Shown here in pieces: positions 1 through 9,700 of a DNA stretch of 27,804 nucleotides; within the stretch, counting starts at the first letter, position 1; the number at the start of each line of letters is the position of its first letter. Position numbers and translations under genes: made by a program. Source of the DNA: Lenisia limosa (lineage: Eukaryota; Breviatea); assembly GCA_001655205.1 (NCBI GenBank), contig LPNZ01008486.1, positions 1 to 27,804 of the forward strand. The letters run 5' to 3'. Under the pieces are notes generated by a model. The model did no database searches and had not been told where the DNA came from. It saw only the letters and a list, made by a program, of their open reading frames with translations.

Positions 1-340
1 TTCCTGGGAGGGGGGGGGGGAGGGTCAATAAATTGTCATCTTGGACTCGCTTGACCAAACAGTTGCCACAAAAAAAACAGCCTAGTATGCATGCAAGATT
101 CTTGTGTACAATCTTAACATCATTTTAGTTTACCAAATAGCTATAATATTACAAACACAATGGTAACAGTAAATATTGTCAAATAGGGATGAAAATACAT
201 TTCTACATACTAGTATATGAAGTAGTTACCTTTTTTTCAACATTTAGAACCACAGTTATTGACATTATCATTTATTATTACTGATGGAATTTGCGCATGA
301 TCAATGATACCGTCTCTTCCATTCCCACAATCGCATTCCC
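1..340. other. Gene-free edge region
   Basis: I see no coding exon here. The stretch starts with a run of G residues broken by one A near positions 7-23 and is otherwise AT-rich. Short open frames lack any coding signature. Confidence 0.5.
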
Positions 341-637
341 ATGTCTTCTTCCGCCACCATGATGTATGATGACCTTGAAGGGAAAATTAGCTAATAACCT
401 CAAGACATTTTTTCCGAAGATTATCTTCTACTTAGGAAACGGGTTCTTATTAAGTCGAAAAACAGGCACCTGAGAGAGGAGTTAGCATCACAACTTCAAG
501 ACATCACAAAGTTTACTTGCAGTCTTCATTACCTCAAGAGAAAAAGTCAAGCCTCGAAATTGATGCCGATGAGTACTGTCTTCTTTAAGAAGTCTGTGCC
601 AACTCCAAGCGTAAGGCCTTCTGCAAGAAGCGCATAA
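341..637 (+). pseudogene. Coding-like relic with two adjacent in-frame TAA codons
   Basis: From the ATG at 341 a single frame runs 98 codons to a TAA at 635-637. It is interrupted only by two consecutive TAA codons at 392-397, after 17 codons. The downstream part is rich in Lys, Arg, Leu and Ser and looks more coding-like than the surrounding AT-rich DNA. No GT donor lies close before the double stop, so a tiny intron does not readily remove it. I do not recognise the protein. It could be a decayed gene, a decayed transposon ORF, or a true exon starting after the TAAs with its 5' part elsewhere. Confidence 0.3.
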
Positions 638-847
638 AGCTCAATTTATCATAGGAGTCCGTGTTTGCGGGGTTCTATTTTCCACCATGACATTTATTTC
701 CACCCCAACATATGATATGTATTATCTTATGATATATGATATGTATTTTCTGATGCATTGTTGTTTTGTGTTTCCCCTCTGACATACTTTATCATTACTA
801 AGCTCAGAATGCTATACTGCTACATCATCCATAGATAGGTTACTGGC

Positions 848-1061
848 ACGGTTTCAGGAAACGCAGATGATGATCAAGGTGCAGGTAAAAGAGGAAAGGA
901 GCATTCCTTCTTTGAAGCGTATTTTCACCTCGTTTATCATAGAAAACGGCCTCATCTTACAGTCCTCTCCTACCTATATTCCATCATCCCCTTCTTGGTC
1001 AGATCATGTGAAGAAAAGCGCGCACTACTGTGACGAATGGTAGAACATTGATGAGGCAAAG
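848..1061 (+). pseudogene. Coding-like relic, two competing frames
   Basis: Two overlapping forward frames stay open for about 60 codons each. One ends at a TGA near 1032. The other has an in-frame TAG at 1041-1043 and then reads NIDEAK before a GT at 1062. The sequence is less AT-rich than its surroundings. No family is recognised. I read it as a decayed coding fragment, possibly from a mobile element, with low confidence. Confidence 0.2.
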
Positions 1062-1334
1062 GTATTACAATAGTTTACTTTAAAGAAGTTGATGCAGGGC
1101 AAAGGAGGGTGGAAGGTGTAGTAGCTGAAGCACGACCCTTTCAAAAACAGGGGATCGGGAAGGACACACCCCTTACCTAAAACAAAACTGCCCTTTAAAG
1201 GGCTACAATCTCCCGGCCTGTATCAGATTTGTTTCAGTTTTGTGACATTCAATTTGGATTTTCACGTTTTTAGAAGCCAATTTCTAAAAAGAACACCCAA
1301 TTCGGATATAATCGGATTAAATACTCTTTGCATC

Positions 1335-1363
1335 ATGCGGCCGTTCAAAATTCTGGTTTTTCG
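1335..1363 (+). repeat. Short dispersed repeat, copy 1
   Basis: These 29 bases recur at 8333-8363 with one substitution and one extra T in the T run. The shared core is CCGTTCAAAATTCTGG. The rest of 1062-1632 shows no gene. Confidence 0.7.
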
Positions 1364-1632
1364 CTAACGAGATTCACTCTTTTTGAGAATAACAAATCGT
1401 GCTTATCTCGCAAAATTAGAAGTAAAATGACCTTGACTTTGTTTATCCTTCATTTTCGGATGATTTGTTTTCTACTGTATTTCAACAATCGGTTTCAAAT
1501 TCTTGTAAAATATTTGGGATAGTAGATAGCTCTAACTAAGTAGCCCACATTTTTAACTTTTAATCACTTTTGAAGCCTATTTGCTGATTGATAGGAATTT
1601 TAAGGACGGATACTGAATAACAAAAAAATATA

Positions 1633-1863
1633 CTATAAAACATAAACAAGAAATACATGATGGTTGCTAAGCTGGCTGCGATTTAAGTGGCCATGACGGC
1701 AGTTGCCAAGAAGGCGGCCCCGGCACCTCCTCAGAGAGGATGACCAAAACACTTCAAGACGCTTCCCCGACATGTCTATTGCTCCACCGTCTATCTTGTT
1801 CCCCGTCTGCAACTCCAACCAAATATGGACTCTCTTCCAGTAACAACAATTGAATAAAAGAAA
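1633..1863 (-). other. Open frame continuing past the eRF1 stop codon
   Basis: In the eRF1 frame, the 76 codons after its TAG (1864-1866) are all sense codons; the next stop is another TAG at 1633-1635. The part nearest the window start is richer in GC than usual here and would encode an Arg-, Leu- and Cys-rich tail with no resemblance to eRF1. The family normally ends with an acidic tail just where the TAG lies, so this is most simply 3' UTR. Readthrough is possible but not shown. Confidence 0.3.
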
Positions 1864-3244
1864 CTACCAGAAGTCATCTTCGTCAAGATCACTTTCAGGA
1901 GAGAGTGCAACAAAATCAACTCTATATCTTAGAAGTCCTCCGATTCCTCCAAAACCCTTGCAGAATTGAGACCCTTCTTGAGACCTATCAGAAATGAACT
2001 CAAGTGATGACCCAAAAGATTTATAATTATTAGCAAACCACTCAAGCAATGGTTGGCACTCTTGAAGCTCAAGAGTAACCCCAGATTCTTCATCAATGAG
2101 AGATTCTGGGGTAAACGAAGAAGGATCCAAAGTTTTGATAATGTCTTTTCCTAAAAGAGGATCTCTCAGCACATATCTCTGAGTTTGTAAATTTTCCCAG
2201 CATATTAGGACTTCAACTGCCCCCAGCTCTAATGCTTGTAAAGTGTCTTTAACACCAAAACAATATTTTCCAGTGTCTTGAGAAATTTGGTCAAAAAAGC
2301 ATCCCAATAATTTTTTTTCTTGAATAAATTTAACGTTTCCAAGAGTTTCTGATGACAACTCGATAGCCTGATTAAAACCATTTTCTGATTAAAAAAAAAA
2401 AACTGTCAAACCCCCACCATACGACACGTCAACCATTTTTAATACGATTCCGAATAAACGTGGATCAAACATTCCACTTTGCGATAAAACTGTTTTAAAG
2501 TCTGCACTACCAGCAAGAACAAGACCAACAATATTGGGCAAGTTATGAAAACAAATAAACTTTATCATTCGAGATAAAAAATTGAGTCGCTAACTCAGCA
2601 ACTTTACGAACATAATTATGCCTTTTCTCCATTCGTAATCTCGCAAACCTAACAGCAGATTGTCCACCCCGCCCATGCTTTTTTGGTAGTTCAACTGATA
2701 TTTTATGAAGCACTGCCCGAGTATTGCCAGACAAAGTAGCAAATAGACATCCATTTCCATCCATTACAATAAAGCCGAATTTTTGATCAGACACCAATAA
2801 TTCATTGAGAGGTCATAATTAAAAGAACTACACAACTCTGTATGAAACTTGTTATCACAAAGATATAGGCTAGTATTCACTGGCTTAAATGGTTCCAAGT
2901 CAATATTGACTTTCTTTTCTTTACCTTCTTCGGAAATTACCGTACCACAATAAATAACAAGTCCATTAGTTGGTACACGATGGTATAATTTTAATTTTTG
3001 CTGCGTTGAGGTGATTGCTGATAGCACTGAGAGCCTATTCACTCGATTTTTAATATGGGAGGCAGTACCATATTCTTCTGCCAACATTTTTGCCACTCTA
3101 GAAATTTGGTCCTTTGGGGGTATTATAAGGGATATCATGGATGTTCCATTTCTCAATAAAAAAGTAAATGTACCCTCTTGCAGCTTGCAAACTCTTGATC
3201 AGTTGCTTTATTTGCCACTGTTTCACAGAATTTTCACCTTCCAT
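1864..3244 (-). CDS. eRF1: Eukaryotic peptide chain release factor 1 (eRF1), complete
   Basis: eRF1 reads all three stop codons in the ribosomal A site and, with eRF3, triggers peptidyl-tRNA hydrolysis. Five exons (3244-3174, 3151-2834, 2813-2561, 2538-2412, 2384-1864) join in frame to 429 residues, against 437 for the human protein. Visible landmarks are the N domain with NGTS near residue 25, a HIKN motif at residues 56-59 where the family has NIKS, and YLCDNKF intact. The M domain carries the catalytic KKHGRGGQ loop, and the C domain includes [15 protein letters not shown], ending in an acidic SDLDEDDFW and TAG. The start is the ATG just before [16 protein letters not shown], where the family's helix begins; an open frame extends upstream but does not resemble eRF1. 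The four introns are 22, 20, 22 and 27 nt; the middle two end in TG instead of AG. All Gln codons are CAA or CAG. Confidence 0.95.
2539..2560 (-). other. eRF1 intron 3, 22 nt, GT...TTG
   Basis: Transcript sense begins GTTTATTTG and ends CATAACTTG. Removing it joins ISNDK to [15 protein letters not shown] in frame, where human eRF1 has [17 protein letters not shown]. The first downstream AG would delete the conserved VGLVLAG and break the frame. A boundary a base or two away is possible, but none gives an AG end. Confidence 0.75.
2814..2833 (-). other. eRF1 intron 2, about 20 nt, GT...ATG
   Basis: Transcript sense begins GTGTAGTTC and ends AATTATG. Removal gives [19 protein letters not shown]; the family reads FHTE, then about seven residues often containing NELL, then SD(D/Q)KFGF. 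No AG occurs between here and the conserved SDQKF codons. A 23-nt version starting at the same or a neighbouring GT also restores the frame, so the exact ends are uncertain. Some 20-23 nt must be removed in any version. Confidence 0.65.
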
Positions 3245-3359
3245 TTTCCTTGATTGTCCCCAGGTACCAGTTCCCAGTTGGTTTTGGTCAAATTTGGTTT
3301 CCAAATAGAGGTTCCAAGGGAAAAAAAATAAAAAATTCCCCAAAAAGATTGGTTGTTCA

Positions 3360-3420
3360 TTCATGGAGGTAAAGTAATATCGTAGATGGGGGTCTGACCA
3401 TATAGACTGAATCCGCTAAA
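3360..3420 (-). repeat. 61-bp inverted repeat, left arm (upstream of eRF1)
   Basis: The reverse complement matches 6595-6655 at 59 of 61 positions. It lies 115 nt upstream of the eRF1 ATG and has the same orientation relative to eRF1 as the other arm has relative to the AP-3 mu gene. It contains the core GGTCAGACCCCCATCTACG. Identity stops abruptly on both sides. Confidence 0.9.
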
Positions 3421-3671
3421 GACTCCGGATACATCCGTGAATTTGGGGAATAATTTCTTCTCAAAGTTTCCGTTTGAGTTGTATTGGAGGCGAGTTTTGC
3501 CTTTTTGCGCACCTTACAGATATATCATAACACACAACAAAGGAGTATTCGATTATATATTTGAACCAGATATTTGAAAAGTATGCAACCTCAAGGGAAT
3601 GCAGCTTACAACATCATTCAAACACAAAGCCTTACATACAAGTTAAACATTCAATCATCTTGACCACCCAC

Positions 3672-4362
3672 ATCCTTGTCAAGTATATCAATATCGGCAC
3701 CCATCTCCTTGAGGTACTTCATAATATGCAAGTAGCCATATACAGCGGCATATCCGAGGGGTGTTCTTCCCTGTTTTAAAAGGTCAGTCAATGAGACATA
3801 TATGCATGCATACAGCGGATATGGGGGAAATTTACTTTTTATTGAACCTTGACCACCCACAATTTTTTTATTAGCTATGTATATAAATATCGGGACCCTT
3901 CTCAATCAGATACTTCACGAGATCCAGGTTGCCTCCTTCAACAGCAAATCCGAAAAGTGTTCTCCCCTATTTAATGAAGGTCCACCAAATGATGGATCAA
4001 ATAATGACAGGAAACAAAAGTTTGAAAATAATTGCATACGAAATGTAGCTTAGAAAAACGCAATCACAAAGGCATACAACACACAGGTTAAATTTACTCA
4101 ATACCATCAAGACCACCCACATGTGCATCAGTTTTTCCAATATCGGCACCATTCTCAATGAGGTACTTTAACATATCAAAGTGACCACATTTAGCGGCAT
4201 AACTTGGTGGTGTAAATCTCTGGTAAATTAAGGTCAGCCAATGAAGAGTGCAATGATTCAGTACCAAAGGCTTGAATTGAACAGAATATCACAAACACAA
4301 AGGCATACAACACACCTGTTGAGTATTTATTACCATTGTGACCACCAACATACAGCAGCTTT
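3672..4362 (-). pseudogene. Ankyrin-repeat exon array, decayed
   Basis: Three exons each encode one ankyrin repeat: 4219-4121 and 3770-3672 are exactly 99 nt (33 codons, phase 0), and 3966-3861 is 106 nt. They carry the family signature, for example GRTPLGYAAVYGYLHIMKYL followed by KEMGADIDILDKD. All three have an AG acceptor and are followed by the same donor sequence GTGGGTGGTC. A fourth copy near 4340-4362 keeps only the donor region (GTTGGTGGTC) and a few codons. Introns are 154 and 90 nt. The middle exon has 7 extra bases and an in-frame TAA TAA before its donor, so the array cannot give a continuous protein as read. Ankyrin repeats bind other proteins; the partner is unknown. It may be a duplicated fragment of a larger ankyrin gene. 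Confidence 0.7.
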
Positions 4363-4462
4363 TAAAAATGAGCTGGGCCCTTCATGGAAGGACAAAGACT
4401 TGGACTGGACCCTAGATAGATTGCCTAATTTGTCGAATTTTGACTGGATTTTGAGTGGTTTT

Positions 4463-4573
4463 CTTCGCTAAGCTAACGAGACCTTTCCTAAGTGGAGGCC
4501 ACGAGTTTAGCGGAACGATGTGAAGGAAACGAGTGACCGTAGCAACGGAAAGGTCGAGTTAGCGGAGCAGAAG
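4463..4573. repeat. Imperfect hairpin, about 26-bp arms
   Basis: Bases 4463-4488 pair with 4547-4573 with a few mismatches; the core pair is GACCTTTCC with GGAAAGGTC. The 58-nt loop is relatively GC-rich for this region. No coding sense is evident. It could be a small palindromic element or a structured RNA. Confidence 0.5.
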
Positions 4574-4701
4574 AAGACCAATCGGGCAAGTTTATGTGGG
4601 AATTCGCTTGGAAATAACTGAATTTACAAGGAAAACTACGTTAACGGCTAGGAGCACAAGTTTACACTGGTCGGTGAAAGTATCAAATTCTTTCTCTCAC
4701 A

Positions 4702-4828
4702 NNNNNNNNNNNNNNNNNNNNNNNNNNNNNNNNNNNNNNNNNNNNNNNNNNNNNNNNNNNNNNNNNNNNNNNNNNNNNNNNNNNNNNNNNNNNNNNNNNN
4801 NNNNNNNNNNNNNNNNNNNNNNNNNNNN
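4702..4828. other. Assembly gap (127 N)
   Basis: This is a run of N. Open frames reading through it are meaningless. Confidence 1.
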
Positions 4829-5705
4829 TTCTGAGTGCCCCCAGTAGTCAGTAAGAGTAGTCTTCTGTTCGGAACTCAGACTCGGCAATGGCCTTATCAC
4901 CCGTTAAAGCAGCCTGGTATTGGATGGTGGTAACCAATAATCAATATTTGATAATTGTACCAAACAACGTGACCGTCTTCGCTGAGACTTTGTTTGAATT
5001 CTTGGTGTCAATAATCTGGCATGATCATGCGCGAGGTCTATTGTGTCCTAAGCAGTAAGCGTCCTTGATCAAAGTTTGTTTGCCTCCTTACTTCGGCAGG
5101 TAATTCGACATTGACTTGCTGTATTTATCGAATATTGGAGCGTATTCAGTCTAACAAAAATTTTTTTGGGGATGCTTTTGTTTGTTCTCAAATAAAAGAA
5201 GATCTGTTGATCTCTGGAACTGACTGGATTGGATGGAGATCATTTTGAGATCAAAGTCTCTGTCAGATATTTCTGTCAAATATAGTGCTGTATTTAAACC
5301 TTTTTATCGTATTGTATAAGCATATATACTCTAGAGGTAACTCCTGGCTTCTTTGGAAGCTGCCACCTATATCAATGCAAATAATATATTATATGATCTA
5401 TATCATAGCGACAGGGGGGCGGGGAAACCTCGACAGGGGGGGGAACCTCAACTATCTTTTTAATTTGGGAAATTGAAATAAAAAGGGGGAGGGGTATTAT
5501 GTGTTTCATAAATAATACAGACATTACATAGTATTACTAATACGTCATATCAGCTTTGTCAAGGCTTTAAGGCCAAGCTATATCAAAACACAAAAAAATG
5601 GCTAGCGAGACTTCTTTTTTCCTAGAGAAGTGAGGTTTTTCAAATGTCTTTTGAGAGCACAAGGTATATGACAGTTTAATCTCAACAACAAATAAACACC
5701 AACAT
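4829..5705. other. Gene-free stretch with G-rich direct repeat
   Basis: No coding exon is visible. At about 5409-5450 a roughly 20-bp unit containing CGACAGGGGGG and AACCTC is repeated in tandem, giving several G runs close together, with another G-rich tract near 5483-5495. The strand could form a G-quadruplex. Confidence 0.5.
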
Positions 5706-5829
5706 ACCACGGCGAGGCTTATCGACGGAAACTCTCTCGAAATTCAACGAGTTTTTGCTAGTGGTGTAAGGATAGACCAAACTGGTAATGGAAGAAATGC
5801 AAAAAAGGGACAATTAGAAGAAAGTACAA

Positions 5830-6426
5830 CTAACCCTGAGGTTTTTGTTGCTTTTGGCGCTTTTGACGCGTTTCATCTTCAGCTTCTATATCATGACTGG
5901 AATTAAAGAGCCAAAAAGTAGCTACAACCACATCCCTGCAATAGTAAGTAGCCTCTTCCAGTTGACGGCGCCTCTCGTTTTCAGCAGCCTCCACTTCTTG
6001 AAGGAGCCTGGCCTTATAGTGGTCAATGGTAGAGGGAGTGACGTTAACGCGCTTCTTTTTAGGAGAAATTGTCTCGTAGATGGTCATGGGGGCAAACTTG
6101 ATACAGCTGCAGTTGGCGTCACGGTCGGTGAGGAAAAGGTTAGCAGCACGGTACTTTGCAACTTCTACCCAAGCGTCTTTGGCAACGGCAGCGTCCTCAT
6201 TCTCCTTGGCAATCTCAATCAAGGAAACGAGCTCGAGGGTGTTCAGAATGAAGGAATAAAGGGCAGTTTCAGTAGGTGGCAAAGTGGCTTGGGTGAAGTG
6301 AACTGTTCCAGGAAGGTGGATGGCAAGGCGGGAAGGGTCAACTGAGTGGCCACTTTCAACAGTGACAACAAGACCTCCAGCAGCGAAAGGAAGCAAATGT
6401 TTGTAATAATTGCAGATAGGGAAATG
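5830..6426 (-). CDS. Unidentified coding region, part of a spliced gene
   Basis: A minus-strand frame is open from just after the TGA at 6429-6427 to the TAG at 5832-5830. It has no ATG near its start; the first part reads HFPICNYYKHLLPFAAGG. It encodes at least 188 residues with regular, more GC-rich codon use than eRF1 and a charged predicted helix (EVEAAENERRRQLEEA) followed by a Lys- and Gln-rich tail. A GT donor inside the final codons (CAGGGTTAG) could splice over about 50 nt to an AG near 5780 and a further short exon. I do not recognise the protein. It lies inside the block bounded by the 61-bp inverted repeat and may be cargo of that block. Confidence 0.5.
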   Translation of the reverse strand, partial: HFPICNYYKHLLPFAAGGLVVTVESGHSVDPSRLAIHLPGTVHFTQATLPPTETALYSFILNTLELVSLIEIAKENEDAAVAKDAWVEVAKYRAANLFLTDRDANCSCIKFAPMTIYETISPKKKRVNVTPSTIDHYKARLLQEVEAAENERRRQLEEATYYCRDVVVATFWLFNSSHDIEAEDETRQKRQKQQKPQG

Positions 6427-6594
6427 TCAATATCATAAGCTTTTGGGATAATATGTTTATGGAAGCTATGATATGGTTCAAATAACCTGTTTCCTGAAAT
6501 ATATATACCTAATTATTCTGGGGGATACAAGACGCAGTAAATTTATTCTTTGTATTTTTACCTGGGCACAAACTAGATTCAGCCAATTCAGGAG

Positions 6595-6655
6595 TTTGGC
6601 GGATTCAGTCAATATGGTCAGACCCCCATCTACGATATTACTTTACCTCCATGAA
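6595..6655 (+). repeat. 61-bp inverted repeat, right arm (upstream of AP-3 mu)
   Basis: It matches the reverse complement of 3360-3420 at 59 of 61 positions and ends 77 nt before the AP-3 mu start codon. Both arms end in CCTCCATGAA in the direction of the downstream gene, so each introduces an upstream ATG. Confidence 0.9.
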
Positions 6656-6732
6656 GATTGGAGCTTGGGATCTGGATGGGATTTGGGTCATGGATTGAGG
6701 CACAAGGTGGGTACAAGGGTTTAAGAGAAAGA

Positions 6733-9700
6733 ATGGAGTCTTTTTTCATGTTTAGCAACACAGGGTCTTAGTTTTTCTTGATCAGAGTTCCAATTTTTGA
6801 GAGGCAGTGGAGGTCACATATACCTAAATCAGCACTGTTTACTATTTGGGATTCGTTTAAGGATAGCGTTATTAGGAACAAGTCTTCCCAATTTCAAGTG
6901 TCTCAAAACACTGTTTTATATATGAAAGAGGCAGATATTATTATATTTGCTGTTTTTTCTTTGGAAGCCCAACCTCTTCTGTACCTTGAATTTCTGAATA
7001 GAGTGGTTTGTTTCATTTGTTGAAGTGATTTCAATCAGGTTGAAGTATTGAAAAAGTTCTTTAATGTGACAGAGGAGTCTGTTAAATCAAATTTCCAAAC
7101 AGTGTATCAGGTTGTTGTTGTTTCTCCCCCATAGTAATCTATGTTTTGTGAATCATAGATGCTTTCAATTTTAATTTTTTACAAAGAGGGTTTTATAAAA
7201 TCATACTTTCAGCAAACCAGGTACGCTGGGGAGGCATGCAGAAAGCGGTGTACAGAGATGCATGGTAATGATTACGCTGTCATGTTTTATTTCTCATTCC
7301 TTGGTTTGAAATATCTTGTGGGCGATCTTTCGGTCAGAGCTCGTTTTACCTGTTTCGAGCTTTTTCTTTCCCAAGTTTATAAGTTAAAAATACTAAAGGC
7401 ATGTATGAGAGCAGCCTTTTTTTTTCATGTCTTTAGAGTTGTGCTCCCTCGATAAATGTACCGCAATAATACGGATATCCTCGACCAACCCAGGCTTTCT
7501 GAACTTTTCAAAGGCAGCATCCAGGAAGATTATAGTTAATGATTATGTTTGGCTTCATAGTGACGAACAAAGCTAAAGCAACCAACTTCCTTCAACTTGT
7601 TCATCTGCTTCGGTCCGTTGGTAAAGATTGAAGGGAGGACTTTTTTTTTCAGCCTTTCAAAGATGGCTTCGTATGATCTTTTTTGCAAATGCTTGCGTCA
7701 ATTTTGATTTGAAAGATGGCTAATAAATATGTAAATACAAAACAGAAGTAATTATCTGTCTGATGGGTAACTGGCCTCTCAGCAAAAATAAACGTGGTGG
7801 CATTGATGTGAGAGCGTGACCTCAACTGACGAGAGGTCTTACATTCGCCTATGCAAGTGCATTGACAAAACTCCAAGATGAAAATTTGCTTTAAATATGC
7901 GTTCAAAACTTCTCTAGAATATGCTGGGAAGATGCATCATATTAAGAGTCCAGTGAAAATATTGTGAGGTTGAAAATTCCAGATGTATATTTATTTGCAA
8001 TCTCTCTGAAAATCATTTCAAAGAACAAATTTTATTGCATCTAATTTCTTGGAAAATTGAATTGCGCAGACTTAAGTTGTGGTAAACAGTTGCTCTATCC
8101 GAGATCAGTTTAGCTCATGAAACCTAAACACTATCTTGACTCTGCTTCACAATGAAGTTTACCATGTCGAATGTTTTTTGGAGGTTTTTCGGTTTTCACT
8201 CGGCAGTACCTCGTTTGTCCCTCAGAACCTCCTTAAACCAACCTCAAACTATATGATACACTATCTTTAATAAAGAAACAAATAAATGCACAGGGAAACA
8301 CAAACATACCTTACTGACGCATGATTTACTATATGCAGCCGTTCAAAATTCTGGTTTTTTCGGTCATTGTGGTTTCAGGTTACTCTGCCTTTTTTTAAAA
8401 CCGCGAACATGATAAAAACCGCGAACAAAAACTGTGGGTTTCCCCTCAATTTTGGACAAGAGATTCCTTGTTAACCCTGCTTTTACTATTTTCACTAATT
8501 TTCGCCCTTTAGGAAAAGACATTATCAATGAGAGATTCTGGGGTAAACGAAGAAGGATCCAAAGTTTTGATAATGTCTTTTCCAAAATACTACCTTCAGA
8601 GTATCTCATTATTTCTTTCAAAACACATCAAAAACACGGAATATGGACTGATGTAGCATATACTTCGATTTGAAGATTTTTTCCATTTAGCTTCATTATA
8701 TTGGCTGACATGGAAAATTCTTCCAAAAAACTGTTACAAAAGTTAGCTTAAATATCTTTTAACCACTGTATTGTCTCTAGAAATGGACTTCAGATTCGAA
8801 TTCTCTTTAAATCTGCGTTTCTATAGTGGGACACTTTATTATGCCCAGGTGCTATTATTTTGTAAGAGGGGGTTTTCAAAAATTATTTTGGACCTCGGCC
8901 CGGTTCGAATCAGATCACGAGATCTTTTTTTATATCTTCTCTTTTTTTGTCTTTTTTTTTATGTTACTGATGATCCTATCCTCGAAACTGTCGATTTTTC
9001 CACTAAAAAGGGTGTTATTGAAGGGATTTTTCAAGATATTTGGCTTGTTCGCACCAACCTATAATTATGTAAAATTTTGGACCCTTGAATTGAGTTTAAT
9101 TTAAAATCTGTTGCTTTTTTTTTTTTTGTTTTTTGTGTGTGTATTTTTTCTGGGGTTTTGGGATTCATTGTGTAATTGTTTTTAGGTTATTGATGAAATG
9201 GTCGATGATGGTTACCCTTTGTCAACTGAGATTGCACTTTTGCAAGATTTGGTAACGACTACTTCATATTTAAATAAAGCGCTTGAAGGTATGAATGTTC
9301 AAAGGAAGGTTTTCCCGTTGTTTTTAATTTGCTTCCTGAGAACACCTTGTCTTTTATTCCTTGGCGAAAAACTGATATTAAGCACAGCTCCAATGAAATC
9401 TATATTGATGTTATTGAAGAAATTGATTCAATTACTAATATCTCAGGAGTTTCTTCCACAACAATACATGGAAAAATCAAGGTAATGTGCCTTTTTATGG
9501 TGTTTTAGCACCTCTTTAGCACTTGAATTTTTTAATTATTACTTGAGGATAATATATATTTTTTGTAATATATCAGAGTTATACTATATGATATATACTT
9601 TTTTATTTGATATGATATAATATATGTACATATACTATATGATATAATATAGTTAACCGAATAATTCGTTGGATAAATTTTTTTATTGTGTACAAGTCTA

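Larger units (their letters stand above)
3360..6655. mobile_element. Possible 3.3-kb element bounded by 61-bp inverted repeats
   Basis: The two 61-bp arms face each other like transposon terminal inverted repeats. The sequence GATTGG follows the right arm directly and also occurs 7 nt outside the left arm, so an imperfect target duplication is conceivable. Inside lie ankyrin exons, a hairpin, an assembly gap and an unidentified coding region, but no recognisable transposase. The alternative is that the arms are a duplicated promoter or leader element serving the two divergent genes. I cannot decide between these. Confidence 0.35.
7111..9185 (+). other. AP3M intron 3 (2.1 kb), no gene inside
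   Basis: It begins GTTGTTGTT and ends TTTTTTAG, with AGGTT at both borders. It holds a short dispersed repeat (8333-8363), a duplicated AAAACCGCGAAC motif near 8397-8429 and a 60-bp copy of eRF1 sequence (8524-8583). The open frames here have no family match that I recognise. Confidence 0.8.

Noticed and set aside
5845-6345. 166-codon plus-strand frame.
   Set aside because: It is the shadow of the minus-strand coding region, which has the more regular codon use and charged helix composition.
6768-6773. In-frame TAG near the start of the AP-3 mu frame.
   Set aside because: It lies within a 21-nt GT-AG intron (6765-6785); removal gives MESFFMFSNTGVPIFERQW, which matches the family's N-terminus.
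8364-8673. Overlapping open frames on both strands around the eRF1-derived patch.
   Set aside because: They lie in an AP-3 mu intron, and the plus frame reads antisense through an eRF1 fragment, so they are chance openings.
8885-8910. tRNA-like GGTTCGAATC.
   Set aside because: Flanking bases do not form a T stem and no other arm is present.
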